This document shows, piece by piece, positions 52,369 to 60,900 of a DNA stretch of 64,000 nucleotides. The stretch covers positions 1 through 64,000 of the forward strand of contig QNYK01000089.1 in NCBI GenBank assembly GCA_003973385.1, in the 5' to 3' direction. Source of the stretch: Bacillota bacterium. Its GTDB lineage: Bacteria; Planctomycetota; UBA8108; UBA1146. Made by a program: the position numbers and the translations under genes. Numbering within the stretch: position 1 is the stretch's first letter; each line of letters starts with the position of its first letter. Under the pieces are notes generated by a model. That model had not been told where the DNA came from. It worked only from the letters and a program-made list of their open reading frames with translations, and did not search any database.

Positions 52369-54207
52369 ATGATCGGTTCTACAACTCGATCTCCTGTGGT
52401 GATGCTGCTGGTGCTGGTACTGGCACTGCTGATTCCGCTCGATGCCTGGAGCCAGGCCGGTTCGCGAGGCAGTGCCACCCGGCCAACGAGCCCTCAGGTG
52501 CGGCCACAGGTGCGCCCGACGTCGCGTCCCCAGAGTCGACCGCAAGTGCGCCCGACTCCCCGACCGCAGACTCGGCCGCAGGTGCGCCCGACGTCGCGTC
52601 CCCAGACTCGACCGCAGGTGCGCCCGACATCGCGTCCCCAGACTCGACCGCAAGTGCGCCCGAATCCCCGACCCCAGACTCGACCGCAGGTGCGGCCGAC
52701 TCCCCGACCCCAGACTCGTCCTCAGGTTCCATCCAGACCGACCACAACCCGCCCACAGGTGCGACCCTCGAATCGATCGAGCGGCTCCATCACCACGATA
52801 CCCAGAACCACTTCAAGGCAGCCGCGGTCCTCGATCAGGAGCAGCGGGGTGGTGACTCCGACTCGGAGCCGTTCCTCGGTCGGATCCTCGACCAGCATCC
52901 GGGCTCGTTCGACAGTGCGGCCCACGATTCGTGTTCCTCGAGAGGTGATCCCGGCGGCGTTGCCGGGGCGGAAGCCACTTCCTGCTCTGCGTGATCGCAA
53001 CCAGGATCGAGCGACCCAGGAGTTGCTCGGTACCGTGACGCTGCGGGATACACGAGGTCGAGTGTCCAGTGCACTGGGGACCACCCGGACGCTTCTTCGC
53101 AAGCCGCTGCGGACCAAGCCGCTATCGATGAGACCAGCGGATGCGACTCGAGATCTGATCCGAAGAATCGCGAAACCGAGCGGACCCCGGAAGCCGCTGA
53201 TAGGCACGGTGACCCGTTCAAGGCGTGTCTCCCTCTCGCCCGGACCCGGATCTGCGCCGCCAGCTCCACCGGTTTTACCTGGGGGAGGGGCGTCGACAAT
53301 TCCCGGCGGAACCACCGTCTACAACTGGCCCAGCACGCCACTACCGTGGTACTGCTTGCCCGGTTCCTCATACTACTACAGCACCTATCTGGGCAGCTGG
53401 ACTCACCATGGTCCCGTATGGCACCACCCGTGGGCGGTCGGCTGCTGGAGCCCCTGGTATCTGCATCATCCAGATCCCTGGTGCCACGGCTGGGGACTAC
53501 CCTGGAGTTACAGTTCGAGTGCGCACTTCATCTGGTGGCATCACGGCCGCTGGAGTTCTCGATACGGATCCTCCGTGTGGATTTCCACAACCTGGGCTGG
53601 TGGCGATGACTACTCCACCAGTGATGCAACCATCCAGTTTGCCGATGACGAGCCCATCGCGGAGTCTTCAGATCTGGAGATCTTCAGGGCGAGTCTCTGC
53701 GACGGGTGGCATGCGATGGCGGATGGCGATCCGGCGCTGGCGTTGCCGCTGATCGATGAGGCTCTCGAGGGCCTCTCAGATGTTGGACTGCCATGGCTGT
53801 TGCGATCGATGGGTCGCGTGATGGTGGAAGATGTCGAAGGTGCCGCAGAGGACATCGCCATCGCCATCGAGCTGGATCCTTCGCTGTTGTCGGTGCGCTG
53901 GAACGAACAGCGGATTCTTGGAGATTCGGCTCCGTCAATCCGAGCGCTTCTCTGGTCGAAACTGGAGCAGGACCCGGCGGACGTTTCGGCGGCCTTGATG
54001 ATCGGGGTACTCTCGTTGCTCAGTTCCGAGGTGGCCGATGCACCTGCGCGTGGGGCGCTCTCGGAGTTATTGCTCGAGGGCCATGGCAATCAGACAACGA
54101 TCGCATTGCACTCTGCCCTGCGAGGAGAGGACGTCCAGGAACCATCTGAGGCGGCACTGTGGCTGACGGATCCGGATTGCTCCAGGCTGCTGGAAGTGAT
54201 GCCCTGA
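52369..54207 (+). CDS. Exported repeat protein with Arg/Pro repeats and Trp/His/Tyr-rich core
   Basis: 612 residues. Signal peptide (about 1-30). Residues 45-116 are six copies of a 12-residue unit (RPQVRPTSRPQT and variants), followed by about 150 Arg/Ser/Thr-rich residues. Residues about 325-410 are packed with Trp, His, Tyr and Ser (PWYCLPGSSYYYSTYLGSW, WHHPWAVGCWSPWYLHH). The C-terminal 180 residues look like TPR-type helices (DPALALPLIDEALEGL, VEGAAEDIAIAIELDPSLL). I recognise no family. The basic repeats might bind polyanions such as DNA or cell-wall polymers, and the aromatic core might bind carbohydrate or metal; these are guesses. Confidence 0.75.
   Translation: MIGSTTRSPVVMLLVLVLALLIPLDAWSQAGSRGSATRPTSPQVRPQVRPTSRPQSRPQVRPTPRPQTRPQVRPTSRPQTRPQVRPTSRPQTRPQVRPNPRPQTRPQVRPTPRPQTRPQVPSRPTTTRPQVRPSNRSSGSITTIPRTTSRQPRSSIRSSGVVTPTRSRSSVGSSTSIRARSTVRPTIRVPREVIPAALPGRKPLPALRDRNQDRATQELLGTVTLRDTRGRVSSALGTTRTLLRKPLRTKPLSMRPADATRDLIRRIAKPSGPRKPLIGTVTRSRRVSLSPGPGSAPPAPPVLPGGGASTIPGGTTVYNWPSTPLPWYCLPGSSYYYSTYLGSWTHHGPVWHHPWAVGCWSPWYLHHPDPWCHGWGLPWSYSSSAHFIWWHHGRWSSRYGSSVWISTTWAGGDDYSTSDATIQFADDEPIAESSDLEIFRASLCDGWHAMADGDPALALPLIDEALEGLSDVGLPWLLRSMGRVMVEDVEGAAEDIAIAIELDPSLLSVRWNEQRILGDSAPSIRALLWSKLEQDPADVSAALMIGVLSLLSSEVADAPARGALSELLLEGHGNQTTIALHSALRGEDVQEPSEAALWLTDPDCSRLLEVMP
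52501..52716 (+). repeat. Six tandem 36-bp repeats inside the exported repeat protein
   Basis: Six imperfect 36-bp units encoding the 12-residue RPQVRPxxRPQx repeat. Because 36 is a multiple of three, all frames stay open over the region, which explains the long shadow frames on both strands. Copies differ mainly at third positions and at two residues. Confidence 0.9.
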
Positions 54208-54281
54208 CCGGCACTCACTGCAACTGTGCCGACCTGAAGGGAAGCGCCAGGCGGTAAAATTCCGTCGCTCGTGCTATCATT

Positions 54282-54297
54282 CCCCCGCGAAGGGGGG
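54282..54297 (+). promoter_or_regulatory. Hairpin covering the cdd ribosome site
   Basis: CCCCC-GCGAA-GGGGG forms a 5-bp stem whose 3' arm is the G-rich ribosome site (AAGGGGGG) of cdd. A TATCAT box precedes it at 54275. Occlusion of translation is possible but the stem is short. Confidence 0.3.
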
Positions 54298-54300
54298 CCC

Positions 54301-54747
54301 TTGTCCCAGTCATCCGAGTCCATGGTCGATGTCGAGGCGCTGCTCGATGCGGCCCGTCTACAGGTCGACAACTCCCGGGCTCCCTACTCCCGCTTCCACG
54401 TCGGTGCTGCGCTGTGGAGTGATTCTCAGATCTTCGGTGGATGTAATGTCGAGAATGCCAGTTACGGCCTCACCCTGTGTGCAGAGCGAGGAGCCGTCAT
54501 GAACTGGGCCGCTGCTGGAGCGCCTGGAACCCCCGGGGCCATCGCCATCGCAGCAAGAGGTGCAGATTCCGGAGAATGGAGCCTCGCGATGCCGTGCGGT
54601 GCCTGCAGGCAAGTGCTGAGCGAATTGCCGGGGTCAACGGAGTTGACCGTATGGATCTGGGACGGAACCAGTAGCCGGTCCGTGTCTCTCCTGGAACTGT
54701 TGCCTCACGCCTTCAATGCTGCTGACCTGAGATCCGACGAGGAGTGA
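54301..54747 (+). CDS. cdd: Cytidine deaminase
   Basis: 148 residues from the TTG at 54301, four bases after a strong G-run; the upstream frame has an ATG with no ribosome site. Zinc and catalytic residues are in NVENASYGLTLCAERGA (CAE, about 49-65) and PCGACRQVLSEL (about 99-110). It converts cytidine and deoxycytidine to uridine. Followed four bases later by an upp-like gene and then hpt, so this is a salvage cluster. Confidence 0.94.
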   Translation: MSQSSESMVDVEALLDAARLQVDNSRAPYSRFHVGAALWSDSQIFGGCNVENASYGLTLCAERGAVMNWAAAGAPGTPGAIAIAARGADSGEWSLAMPCGACRQVLSELPGSTELTVWIWDGTSSRSVSLLELLPHAFNAADLRSDEE

Positions 54748-54751
54748 CGCC

Positions 54752-55561
54752 TTGGAAACAGCATACGAAAACCTGGGTAGCGAATCAGGAGGTATCGAGC
54801 ACGAGTACGGAGAGGGTGTGCATATCCTCTCCGAGCCTTACTCGATGAGTTTGCTGTCCGAGATGTGCCAACCGAGCACTTTGCAGCCGCGCTTCAATGA
54901 CCTTCTGGATACGATCTACAGGATCTTACTCCAGCGGATGCTGGCCCAGGAGTTGCCCAGAGTCGTCATCGAGTGTGACACCAATATGAAACAGTACTCG
55001 CCCCTGGGGGTGTTCCGTGGACAGGTGATCGATCGATCCAGTCGTGCTGTGACCGTCAATGTTGCCCGAGCGGGCACCATCCCATCGCATATTTGTCAGC
55101 AGTTACTTCACCAGGTTCTGGATCCTGAGGGAGTTCGCCAGGACCATGTCGTCATGGAGCGCACTGTCGATGAAAAGGGCGCGGTCACAGGAGCGGAGTT
55201 GTACGGCAGTAAGATCGGTGGCGATGTCGAAGGTCGATTCCTGTTCTTTCCTGATCCGATGGGGGCAACAGGTTCATCGCTGTTGCGGGTGATCCACCAC
55301 TATCGGGAGCAGGTGGAGGGGACTCCTGCAGCGATCATCACCGCCCACCTGATAGTCACACCTGAATACATCAGGCACATGAAATCTCAGTTGCCAGGGA
55401 TCAAAATCTGGACACTCCGCCTCGATCGTGGGGCGAGTCCAGCGGAGGTTCTGGGTATGATTCCGGGTAGCGATTCTCGGGAGAGCGGTCTCAACGAGGT
55501 CGACTACATCGTTCCTGGAGCTGGCGGTGTTGGAGAAATCATCAATAATTCCTGGGTCTAG
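54752..55561 (+). CDS. upp: Uracil phosphoribosyltransferase-like protein
   Basis: 269 residues, longer than E. coli Upp (208). TTG start with GAGGAGTG upstream. PRPP motif FFPDPMGATGSSLLR (about 167-181) matches DPMLATGGS, RAGTIP is the shifted RAGLG-type loop, and the end (GLNEVDYIVPGAGGVGEIIN) is the Upp C-terminal flap. Between them there are insertions of about 20-30 residues and a divergent N-terminus. It probably converts uracil to UMP, but substrate preference could differ. Confidence 0.8.
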   Translation: METAYENLGSESGGIEHEYGEGVHILSEPYSMSLLSEMCQPSTLQPRFNDLLDTIYRILLQRMLAQELPRVVIECDTNMKQYSPLGVFRGQVIDRSSRAVTVNVARAGTIPSHICQQLLHQVLDPEGVRQDHVVMERTVDEKGAVTGAELYGSKIGGDVEGRFLFFPDPMGATGSSLLRVIHHYREQVEGTPAAIITAHLIVTPEYIRHMKSQLPGIKIWTLRLDRGASPAEVLGMIPGSDSRESGLNEVDYIVPGAGGVGEIINNSWV

Positions 55562-55608
55562 ATCAACTCGAATCAACCCGGTCAATCAAATCATTGCAGA
55601 AAGACAAG

Positions 55609-56184
55609 ATGGCTATCGAGATGAAATACAAGATGAAACCTGAACCTCCACTTCCTCCACATCGGATGGAAATGCTCATCGGGGAGGAGGAGATTCGAAA
55701 TCGAGTGGCTGAAATTTCTAGAGATGTGAGAGATCAGTTGGGAGAGTTGGATCCCATCATCGTCTGTGTGCTCAAGGGAGCATTTGTTTTTGTTGCGGAT
55801 CTGGTGAGGCAACTCGACTTTCCATTCAGCGTCGATTTCTTGAGAGCATCGTCATATGGCAATTCTGTTGTCAGTACCGGTGAGGTCAAATTGGAACTCG
55901 ACCTGCAACAAGCGATCTCGAATCGCCATGTCCTTGTGGTCGAGGACATTGTCGATACGGGTCTGACGGTTCAGTACCTGAAAGCAAACCTGGAGTCGCG
56001 CAATCCTGCTTCTGTATCGGTCTGTTCGCTACTGCACAAGCCAGCCAATAACGTGAAACTTGCTGCGGTTGATTTCTGCGGCTTCGAGATACCGAATGAT
56101 TTCGTGGTGGGCTATGGACTCGACTGGCAGGGCTATTATCGCAACCTGCCCTTCATCGCCCAGGTCCATGAGACCGATACCTGA
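55609..56184 (+). CDS. hpt: Hypoxanthine phosphoribosyltransferase
   Basis: 191 residues from the ATG at 55609; a TTG five codons upstream is also possible and neither has a strong ribosome site. The PRPP signature VLVVEDIVDTGLTVQYL (about 103-119) and the core segments VCVLKGAFVFVADLVR (about 44-59), RASSYGN and DFVVGYGLDWQGYYRNL identify HPRT. It salvages hypoxanthine and guanine. The N-terminal 20 residues (Lys/Met/Pro-rich) are unconserved. Confidence 0.9.
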   Translation: MAIEMKYKMKPEPPLPPHRMEMLIGEEEIRNRVAEISRDVRDQLGELDPIIVCVLKGAFVFVADLVRQLDFPFSVDFLRASSYGNSVVSTGEVKLELDLQQAISNRHVLVVEDIVDTGLTVQYLKANLESRNPASVSVCSLLHKPANNVKLAAVDFCGFEIPNDFVVGYGLDWQGYYRNLPFIAQVHETDT

Positions 56185-56267
56185 TGGCGTCCTTTCGATC
56201 GAGCAGAGAGAGCGCGCTTACATCTACTCGCGCTCCGATCGCAACCAGTGCCCCGCTGGGCAGGCCC

Positions 56268-57296
56268 TCATCTGAGCAGCCTCCACCTGGCCAACCTGCG
56301 GTACAGGGTGGTCTTCGGTATGCCGAGGATCCTGGCTGCTCTTGCCTTGTTGCCCTCGGTCTCCGTCAGCACATCTCGCACAATTCCGCCGAGAATTATC
56401 TCCTCGAGCCTCCTCAGGTCCGTACCCAGTTCGGCGCGTAGTCTTCTCGCGATGGGGTGAGGAAGTCCATTTCGGCGTAATGATTCCGAAAGGTCCTCGG
56501 CGAGGATGCGTTCCTTGCCGTTGGCGGAGAGTCGCTCCATCTCGTTTCTGAGTTCTCTGACATTCCCCTTCCAGGGCGAACTGATCAGCACGGAGAGCGC
56601 ATCAGGAGAGAAAGTGGGGATCCTTCGGTTTGTCTTGCGACAAAATCCCCGGAGGTAGTACTGGCTCAAGATTGGAATGTCCTGGCGACGTTGGCGAAGT
56701 GTAGGGACTTCGATACGAAGCACATCGACTCTGTAGCGCAGGTCATCGCGGAATCGACCTTGCTGGACTTCCTCTTCCAGGTCTCGATGAGTTGCTGCCA
56801 GCAGACGGAAATCCACTTTCTTTGTCTGGCTACTTCCAACCCTGCGTATCTCCCGTTCCTGGAGTACTCGCAACAATTTCGTCTGAAGTAGCCCCTCCAT
56901 CTCACCGATCTCGTCGAGGAGGAGGATGCCTCCTTCGGCACTTTCGATCAGTCCTGCTCGTTCGGAGGTGGCCCCGGTAAATGCGCCACGAGCGTGACCA
57001 AACAATTCGCCATCCAGTAGAGTGGGGGAGATGGCGGCGCAGTTTTCACTGATGAAGGGACCGTTTCTGCGGGGGCTGAGGCGATGAATCGCCCGGCCCA
57101 CCAGTTCCTTTCCGGTGCCGCTCTCGCCGAGGATCAACACCGTCGAATCACTGGAAGCGATCTTTTCCAGTTGCTGTAACATCCGGATCAATGGCGGTGA
57201 ATTCCCGACGAACTCGGGAAATCTGTTGTGCAGCCGCTGCACCTCGGAGGGGAGCGCGGCGGTTCCAAACCCGGTAGAAGATACTTCTGGTCCCAT
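56268..57296 (-). CDS. Sigma-54-dependent transcriptional activator without a receiver domain
   Basis: 342 residues from the ATG at 57296 behind GAGGAGG; a longer frame upstream would run through tRNA-Asn and is excluded. The AAA+ domain has Walker A GESGTGKELVGRAIH (about 53-67), GHARGAFTGA (sigma-54 contact loop, about 97-106), Walker B GGILLLDEIGEM (about 119-130) and a Fis-type helix-turn-helix near the end (GNKARAARILGIPKTTLYRR, about 320-339). The N-terminus (about 40 residues) is too short for a receiver or PAS domain, so it resembles PspF. It is divergent from the exporter operon with tRNA-Asn between. No classic -24/-12 promoter was found upstream of the exporter by eye. Confidence 0.92.
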   Translation of the reverse strand: MGPEVSSTGFGTAALPSEVQRLHNRFPEFVGNSPPLIRMLQQLEKIASSDSTVLILGESGTGKELVGRAIHRLSPRRNGPFISENCAAISPTLLDGELFGHARGAFTGATSERAGLIESAEGGILLLDEIGEMEGLLQTKLLRVLQEREIRRVGSSQTKKVDFRLLAATHRDLEEEVQQGRFRDDLRYRVDVLRIEVPTLRQRRQDIPILSQYYLRGFCRKTNRRIPTFSPDALSVLISSPWKGNVRELRNEMERLSANGKERILAEDLSESLRRNGLPHPIARRLRAELGTDLRRLEEIILGGIVRDVLTETEGNKARAARILGIPKTTLYRRLARWRLLR

Positions 57297-57443
57297 CTTT
57301 CCTCCTCTTGGGCACAATCGCATGATATTGCGTAAAGTCAATACCAGGACCGTCCTGTTCCGGAGACCATCTGGACTCTCTCGATGCGTCTTGTTGACAG
57401 TTTTCGGGATGAGAGATAAGTTTCGGCTCCAAGGCCAATCGAT

Positions 57444-57519
57444 TCCCCGGTAGCTCAATTGGCAGAGTAGGTGGCTGTTAACCACTTGGTTGTTGGTTCG
57501 AATCCAACCTGGGGAGCCA
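57444..57519 (+). tRNA. tRNA-Asn (anticodon GTT)
   Basis: 76 nt with encoded CCA (57517-57519). Acceptor TCCCCGG/CTGGGGA with one G-T pair, D arm AGCTCAATTGG, anticodon loop CTGTTAA (GTT), T arm TTGG-TTCGAAT-CCAA. Complete cloverleaf. Confidence 0.97.
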
Positions 57520-57520
57520 T

Positions 57521-57558
57521 GATCGCCCTCGTCGGCAACGACGGGGGCGATCTCCTTT
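57521..57558 (+). terminator. Intrinsic terminator after tRNA-Asn
   Basis: A perfect 14-bp stem (one T-G pair) GATCGCCCTCGTCG and its partner, with a GCAA tetraloop, starts two bases after the CCA. A weak T tract (TCCTTTG) follows. Confidence 0.75.
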
Positions 57559-57703
57559 GATCCCTCGCTCACCGTCTGGAGTCGTGGTGAGCGATGAATC
57601 CCCTGACATGGTGGCCAATTCCTGAGAGACTAGACTCCACTACGGGTCCGATGGATCCGCATTGACGCTGCCTTTCCGGATGTCCCATGGACCATGGAAG
57701 AGG

Positions 57704-59344
57704 ATGATCATCCAAGAACGAGCCGACCAGTTGTACTACCTGGTGACTGATTCCGATCCTTCTGCGCGAGTTGCAAGGACAGGTCAATCTTTGTTGATAC
57801 CTGCACTTCTTGTGCTGCTCTGTTCCTGTTCTGCCAGAGACCATGCCATCGCAGAGCGAGAAGGAAACCGCATCAGAGCTGAAAAGGTTGCGGTGGTGGA
57901 TCGGTTTCGACGGGAGCAACTGATCGATCCGGATGCTGCTGTATCCCATCGAGAGCCAACGCCAATGGAGATAGATGTTCCTGAATCCCTTGACCTGGCC
58001 ACTGCGCTGACGATTGCGACACGGTACAGCCGGTCCTATCAATCTCAGAGGGAGTCGCTGTTTCTCAGTGCACTGTCACTCGGTTTGACGAGAAGGGATT
58101 TTTTGCGGCCCGTGTTCAATTCGACGGCGTCATTCACTGCTTCTGATGGATCTGACCGCGATTATCAGGACGTGGCAGCTCTTTCCATCGGGGGTAGCCT
58201 GATGCTCTTCACCGGCGGCAGTCTTGCCATCAACGCCAACTCGTCGCTGAACACATCTGATGATCCCCTTGCAGACCTCCAGACTGCGAATACATCCGCA
58301 TCCCTGTCATTCAGTCAGCCCTTGCTCAGGGGAGCAGGACATGATCTCGCCTTCGAGTCGCTGACCCAGGCAGAACGCAGCCTTCTCTACAGGGCAAGAG
58401 ACTTTGAATTGTATCGCCAGGATTTTGTCATCCAGATCACCGAGAAGTACTTCGGGCTCATCAGCCAGCAGAAAAAGCTCACGAATACACGAGAAAACAT
58501 CGACGGGCAGCGATTTGCGTGGGAACAGGCAAAAGCCCTGTTTCGGCTCGGCCGTGGAAATAGCCTGGATGTGTTTCGTGCCGAGCAAGCACTCCTTGAA
58601 GCCCAGAATAGTGGTCTCGATGCTGAGCAGATCTTCAGTCTCTCGATAGACCGGTTCAAGATTGATCTCGGCTTGCCAACCAGCGTGGAGTTCGTCATCC
58701 AGGATAAATTTCCAGATGTGACTCCCTTCGAGATGGATCTCGACGGAGCGGTAGAGGCAGCACTTCACAACAGACTAGATCTCCGAACGACAAGAGATCA
58801 ACTCGAGGATGCAGAGCGTGGACTCAACATCGCATCCAATTCACTGTTGCCATCGCTTGCCCTCTCATTGGGGTATACTGCTGCTGCGGATCCAGAATTT
58901 CGGTTTTCAGATCTGAACATCGACGATTCTGATGACTATTCCGTAGGACTCGTCATGGAGATCCCGCTCGATAGAAAGAGTCAGATAAATAACTTTCGAT
59001 CAGCAGAAATATCGCTGGATCGGGCGCACCGAGAACTGGACCGCCAGCGAGATGAAGTCATCCTGGAGGTGCGTGATTCCCTGCGCACCTTGAAGCAGCG
59101 AAAAGACCAGATTGAATTGGGTGTGAAAAAGATACAGTCTGTGACCTTCAGCGTCGAGAAAGCGGAGATCGACCAGGTGCGAGGTACGGGGACGAACCGG
59201 GATGTGGTCGAGGCCACCAACTCTCTGACGGCTGCGAAGAATGATCAACTGGATCGCATCGTCGCCCATGAGATCCAGTTGCTGAGGCTTCAGAAGCAGT
59301 TAGGACTCCTCTTCGTGAATGAGGATGGATTGGTGGCAGAGTGA
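57704..59344 (+). CDS. TolC-like outer-membrane efflux protein
   Basis: 546 residues from the ATG at 57704, which has GGAAG nearby; TTG at 57662, ATG at 57680 and GTG at 57743 are alternatives. After a long N-terminus there is a hydrophobic leader with lipobox-like LVLLCSC near residue 49, so it may be a lipoprotein. Two OEP-type repeats follow: LSFSQPLLRGAGHDLAFE and LVMEIPLDRKSQINNF with paired coiled coils (QAERSLLYRARDFELYR; DRAHRELDRQRDEVILEVRD). It forms the outer-membrane channel of the exporter encoded by the next three genes; its stop overlaps the HlyD start. Confidence 0.88.
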   Translation: MIIQERADQLYYLVTDSDPSARVARTGQSLLIPALLVLLCSCSARDHAIAEREGNRIRAEKVAVVDRFRREQLIDPDAAVSHREPTPMEIDVPESLDLATALTIATRYSRSYQSQRESLFLSALSLGLTRRDFLRPVFNSTASFTASDGSDRDYQDVAALSIGGSLMLFTGGSLAINANSSLNTSDDPLADLQTANTSASLSFSQPLLRGAGHDLAFESLTQAERSLLYRARDFELYRQDFVIQITEKYFGLISQQKKLTNTRENIDGQRFAWEQAKALFRLGRGNSLDVFRAEQALLEAQNSGLDAEQIFSLSIDRFKIDLGLPTSVEFVIQDKFPDVTPFEMDLDGAVEAALHNRLDLRTTRDQLEDAERGLNIASNSLLPSLALSLGYTAAADPEFRFSDLNIDDSDDYSVGLVMEIPLDRKSQINNFRSAEISLDRAHRELDRQRDEVILEVRDSLRTLKQRKDQIELGVKKIQSVTFSVEKAEIDQVRGTGTNRDVVEATNSLTAAKNDQLDRIVAHEIQLLRLQKQLGLLFVNEDGLVAE

Positions 59345-60900
59345 CGATCCAGGCCAAGATGGCTTTCGGGGCCGGGGGGCTGCTGCTGCTGATGATCCTG
59401 ATCTGGGCCTTCGGTGGCGACGATGGAAGCGGTACGCCCAGCGGCGGCAGTACCCCGGTTCGCCGAGGCACTCTCAAGGTCACCCTGACCGAGCGCGGCA
59501 CACTCAAGACGCGAAATGCTGTTCATATTGTCTCCGAGGTCAAGGGTCGAACGGCGATCGAATGGCTGATCGAAGAGGGGAGCAGGGTCGAGAAGGGGGA
59601 CATTGTTGTCGAACTCGAGAAAGAGGAGTCGCAGCGCCGGATCGATGCTCTCGAGGACAATCTGATCGGATTCGAGATCGAGTTGAACTCATCTCGTACC
59701 GAAGTGGAGATTCAGAGGGAGCAGAACAAGACCGATTCAGAGAAAGCACAACTGGCGCTGGAGGTTGCCCAGGTTGAGCGTGAGAAGTTGCTCTCCGGGG
59801 ACATTCCAAAAGACGAACGACGCCTGAATCTGGCGATCGAAAAGGCCGAGTCGGAACTCACCCGCGCCGAGGGGCTATGGGAAGACATGCCCCAGATGCT
59901 GGAGAAGGGGTTTGTCACCCAGGACGAGTTCGAGCAGGAGCGCATCAATCTGAAAGAGAAGCGTGAAGGGCTGGTGACCGCCAAGCAAGATCGCGAACTG
60001 TACAAAGTGTTCGAAAAACCACTCAACATTAAACAGAAGGAAGCGGCAGTTACGGAGGCACTGAGAGGTGTCGAGCGGGTCGGGAAGCAGGCAGAAACGA
60101 AGATGGGAAGCCTGCTGGTAAAGGTCAGCCAGGATGAGCGTCGCTTACGGGCGTGCCAGGAAGAGTTAGAGCGTGAGCAATACGATATCGCGCGTATGAC
60201 CATCTTTGCTCCCAGTGGAGGTATCGTCTTCTACGGCAATCCCGATCGCTCCTGGGAAGCAGAAGACATCAGGGTTGGAGAGAATGTCTATTTCAATCGT
60301 GTCATCTTGACCTTACCCGACCCCTCGGAGATGGCCGTATCGATCAACATTCACGAAGCGGATATCGACAAGATTCGCGAGGGGATGATCGCTGTGACTC
60401 GATCCGACGTGCAGAAGGATCGTGTCTTTCATGGCGAGGTCATCAAGATCGATTCTGTTGCCAACGCCGGGAATCGGCGCTGGGGTGATCAGATTCGACG
60501 CTTCAAGGTCGAGGTCAGTTTGCAGGGCAACGATCTTGATCTGAAGCCAGGAACCTCGGCCGAGGTCGAAATTCATACTGCAGACCTGGTAGATGTTCTG
60601 TACGTGCCCCTTCAAGCTGTCCATGCCGAGGCGGGGCGTTACTACTGCTTTCTCGATAACTCCAGGGGCAGTGAGAAGGCCGAAGTGACCGTGGGTCGAT
60701 CCAATGACAGTTTTCTGGAGATCATCGATGGACTCGATGAAGGCCAGCATGTCTTGCTCTACAAGCCAGATTCAGCAACAGCCTCCAGTGGTGAAGAGAT
60801 TCCCTCGCCAGAGAGATCTGTCGAGCGGGGTTCCAGACCGAGTGGTGGATCTGGTAATCGTAATCCAGGTGCCCAACGTCGTGGGCCTTCCTCCCCGTGA
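59341..60900 (+). CDS. HlyD-family membrane-fusion protein
   Basis: 519 residues, GTG start overlapping the TolC stop. One inner-membrane helix (about 7-24), biotinyl-lipoyl halves (VSEVKGRTAIEWLIEEGSRV, VEKGDIVVELE about 63-94), a long coiled-coil hairpin (about 95-280) and the beta-barrel (VILTLPDPSEMAVSINIHEADI, about 321-342). The last 50 residues are Ser/Gly/Pro/Arg-rich and disordered. It bridges the ABC transporter and TolC. Its stop overlaps the ATPase start. Confidence 0.9.
   Translation: MTIQAKMAFGAGGLLLLMILIWAFGGDDGSGTPSGGSTPVRRGTLKVTLTERGTLKTRNAVHIVSEVKGRTAIEWLIEEGSRVEKGDIVVELEKEESQRRIDALEDNLIGFEIELNSSRTEVEIQREQNKTDSEKAQLALEVAQVEREKLLSGDIPKDERRLNLAIEKAESELTRAEGLWEDMPQMLEKGFVTQDEFEQERINLKEKREGLVTAKQDRELYKVFEKPLNIKQKEAAVTEALRGVERVGKQAETKMGSLLVKVSQDERRLRACQEELEREQYDIARMTIFAPSGGIVFYGNPDRSWEAEDIRVGENVYFNRVILTLPDPSEMAVSINIHEADIDKIREGMIAVTRSDVQKDRVFHGEVIKIDSVANAGNRRWGDQIRRFKVEVSLQGNDLDLKPGTSAEVEIHTADLVDVLYVPLQAVHAEAGRYYCFLDNSRGSEKAEVTVGRSNDSFLEIIDGLDEGQHVLLYKPDSATASSGEEIPSPERSVERGSRPSGGSGNRNPGAQRRGPSSP

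Noticed and set aside
52501-52716. Possible CRISPR array
   Set aside because: The units are contiguous, have no spacers and encode protein in frame.
52233-52994. Second-frame ORF (Ala/Pro/Asp/Ser repeats) overlapping the exported repeat protein
   Set aside because: Explained by the 36-bp repeats keeping all frames open; no ribosome site and no signal peptide.
57297-57572. N-terminal extension of the sigma-54 activator
   Set aside because: It would run through tRNA-Asn; the strong GAGGAGG site places the start at 57296.
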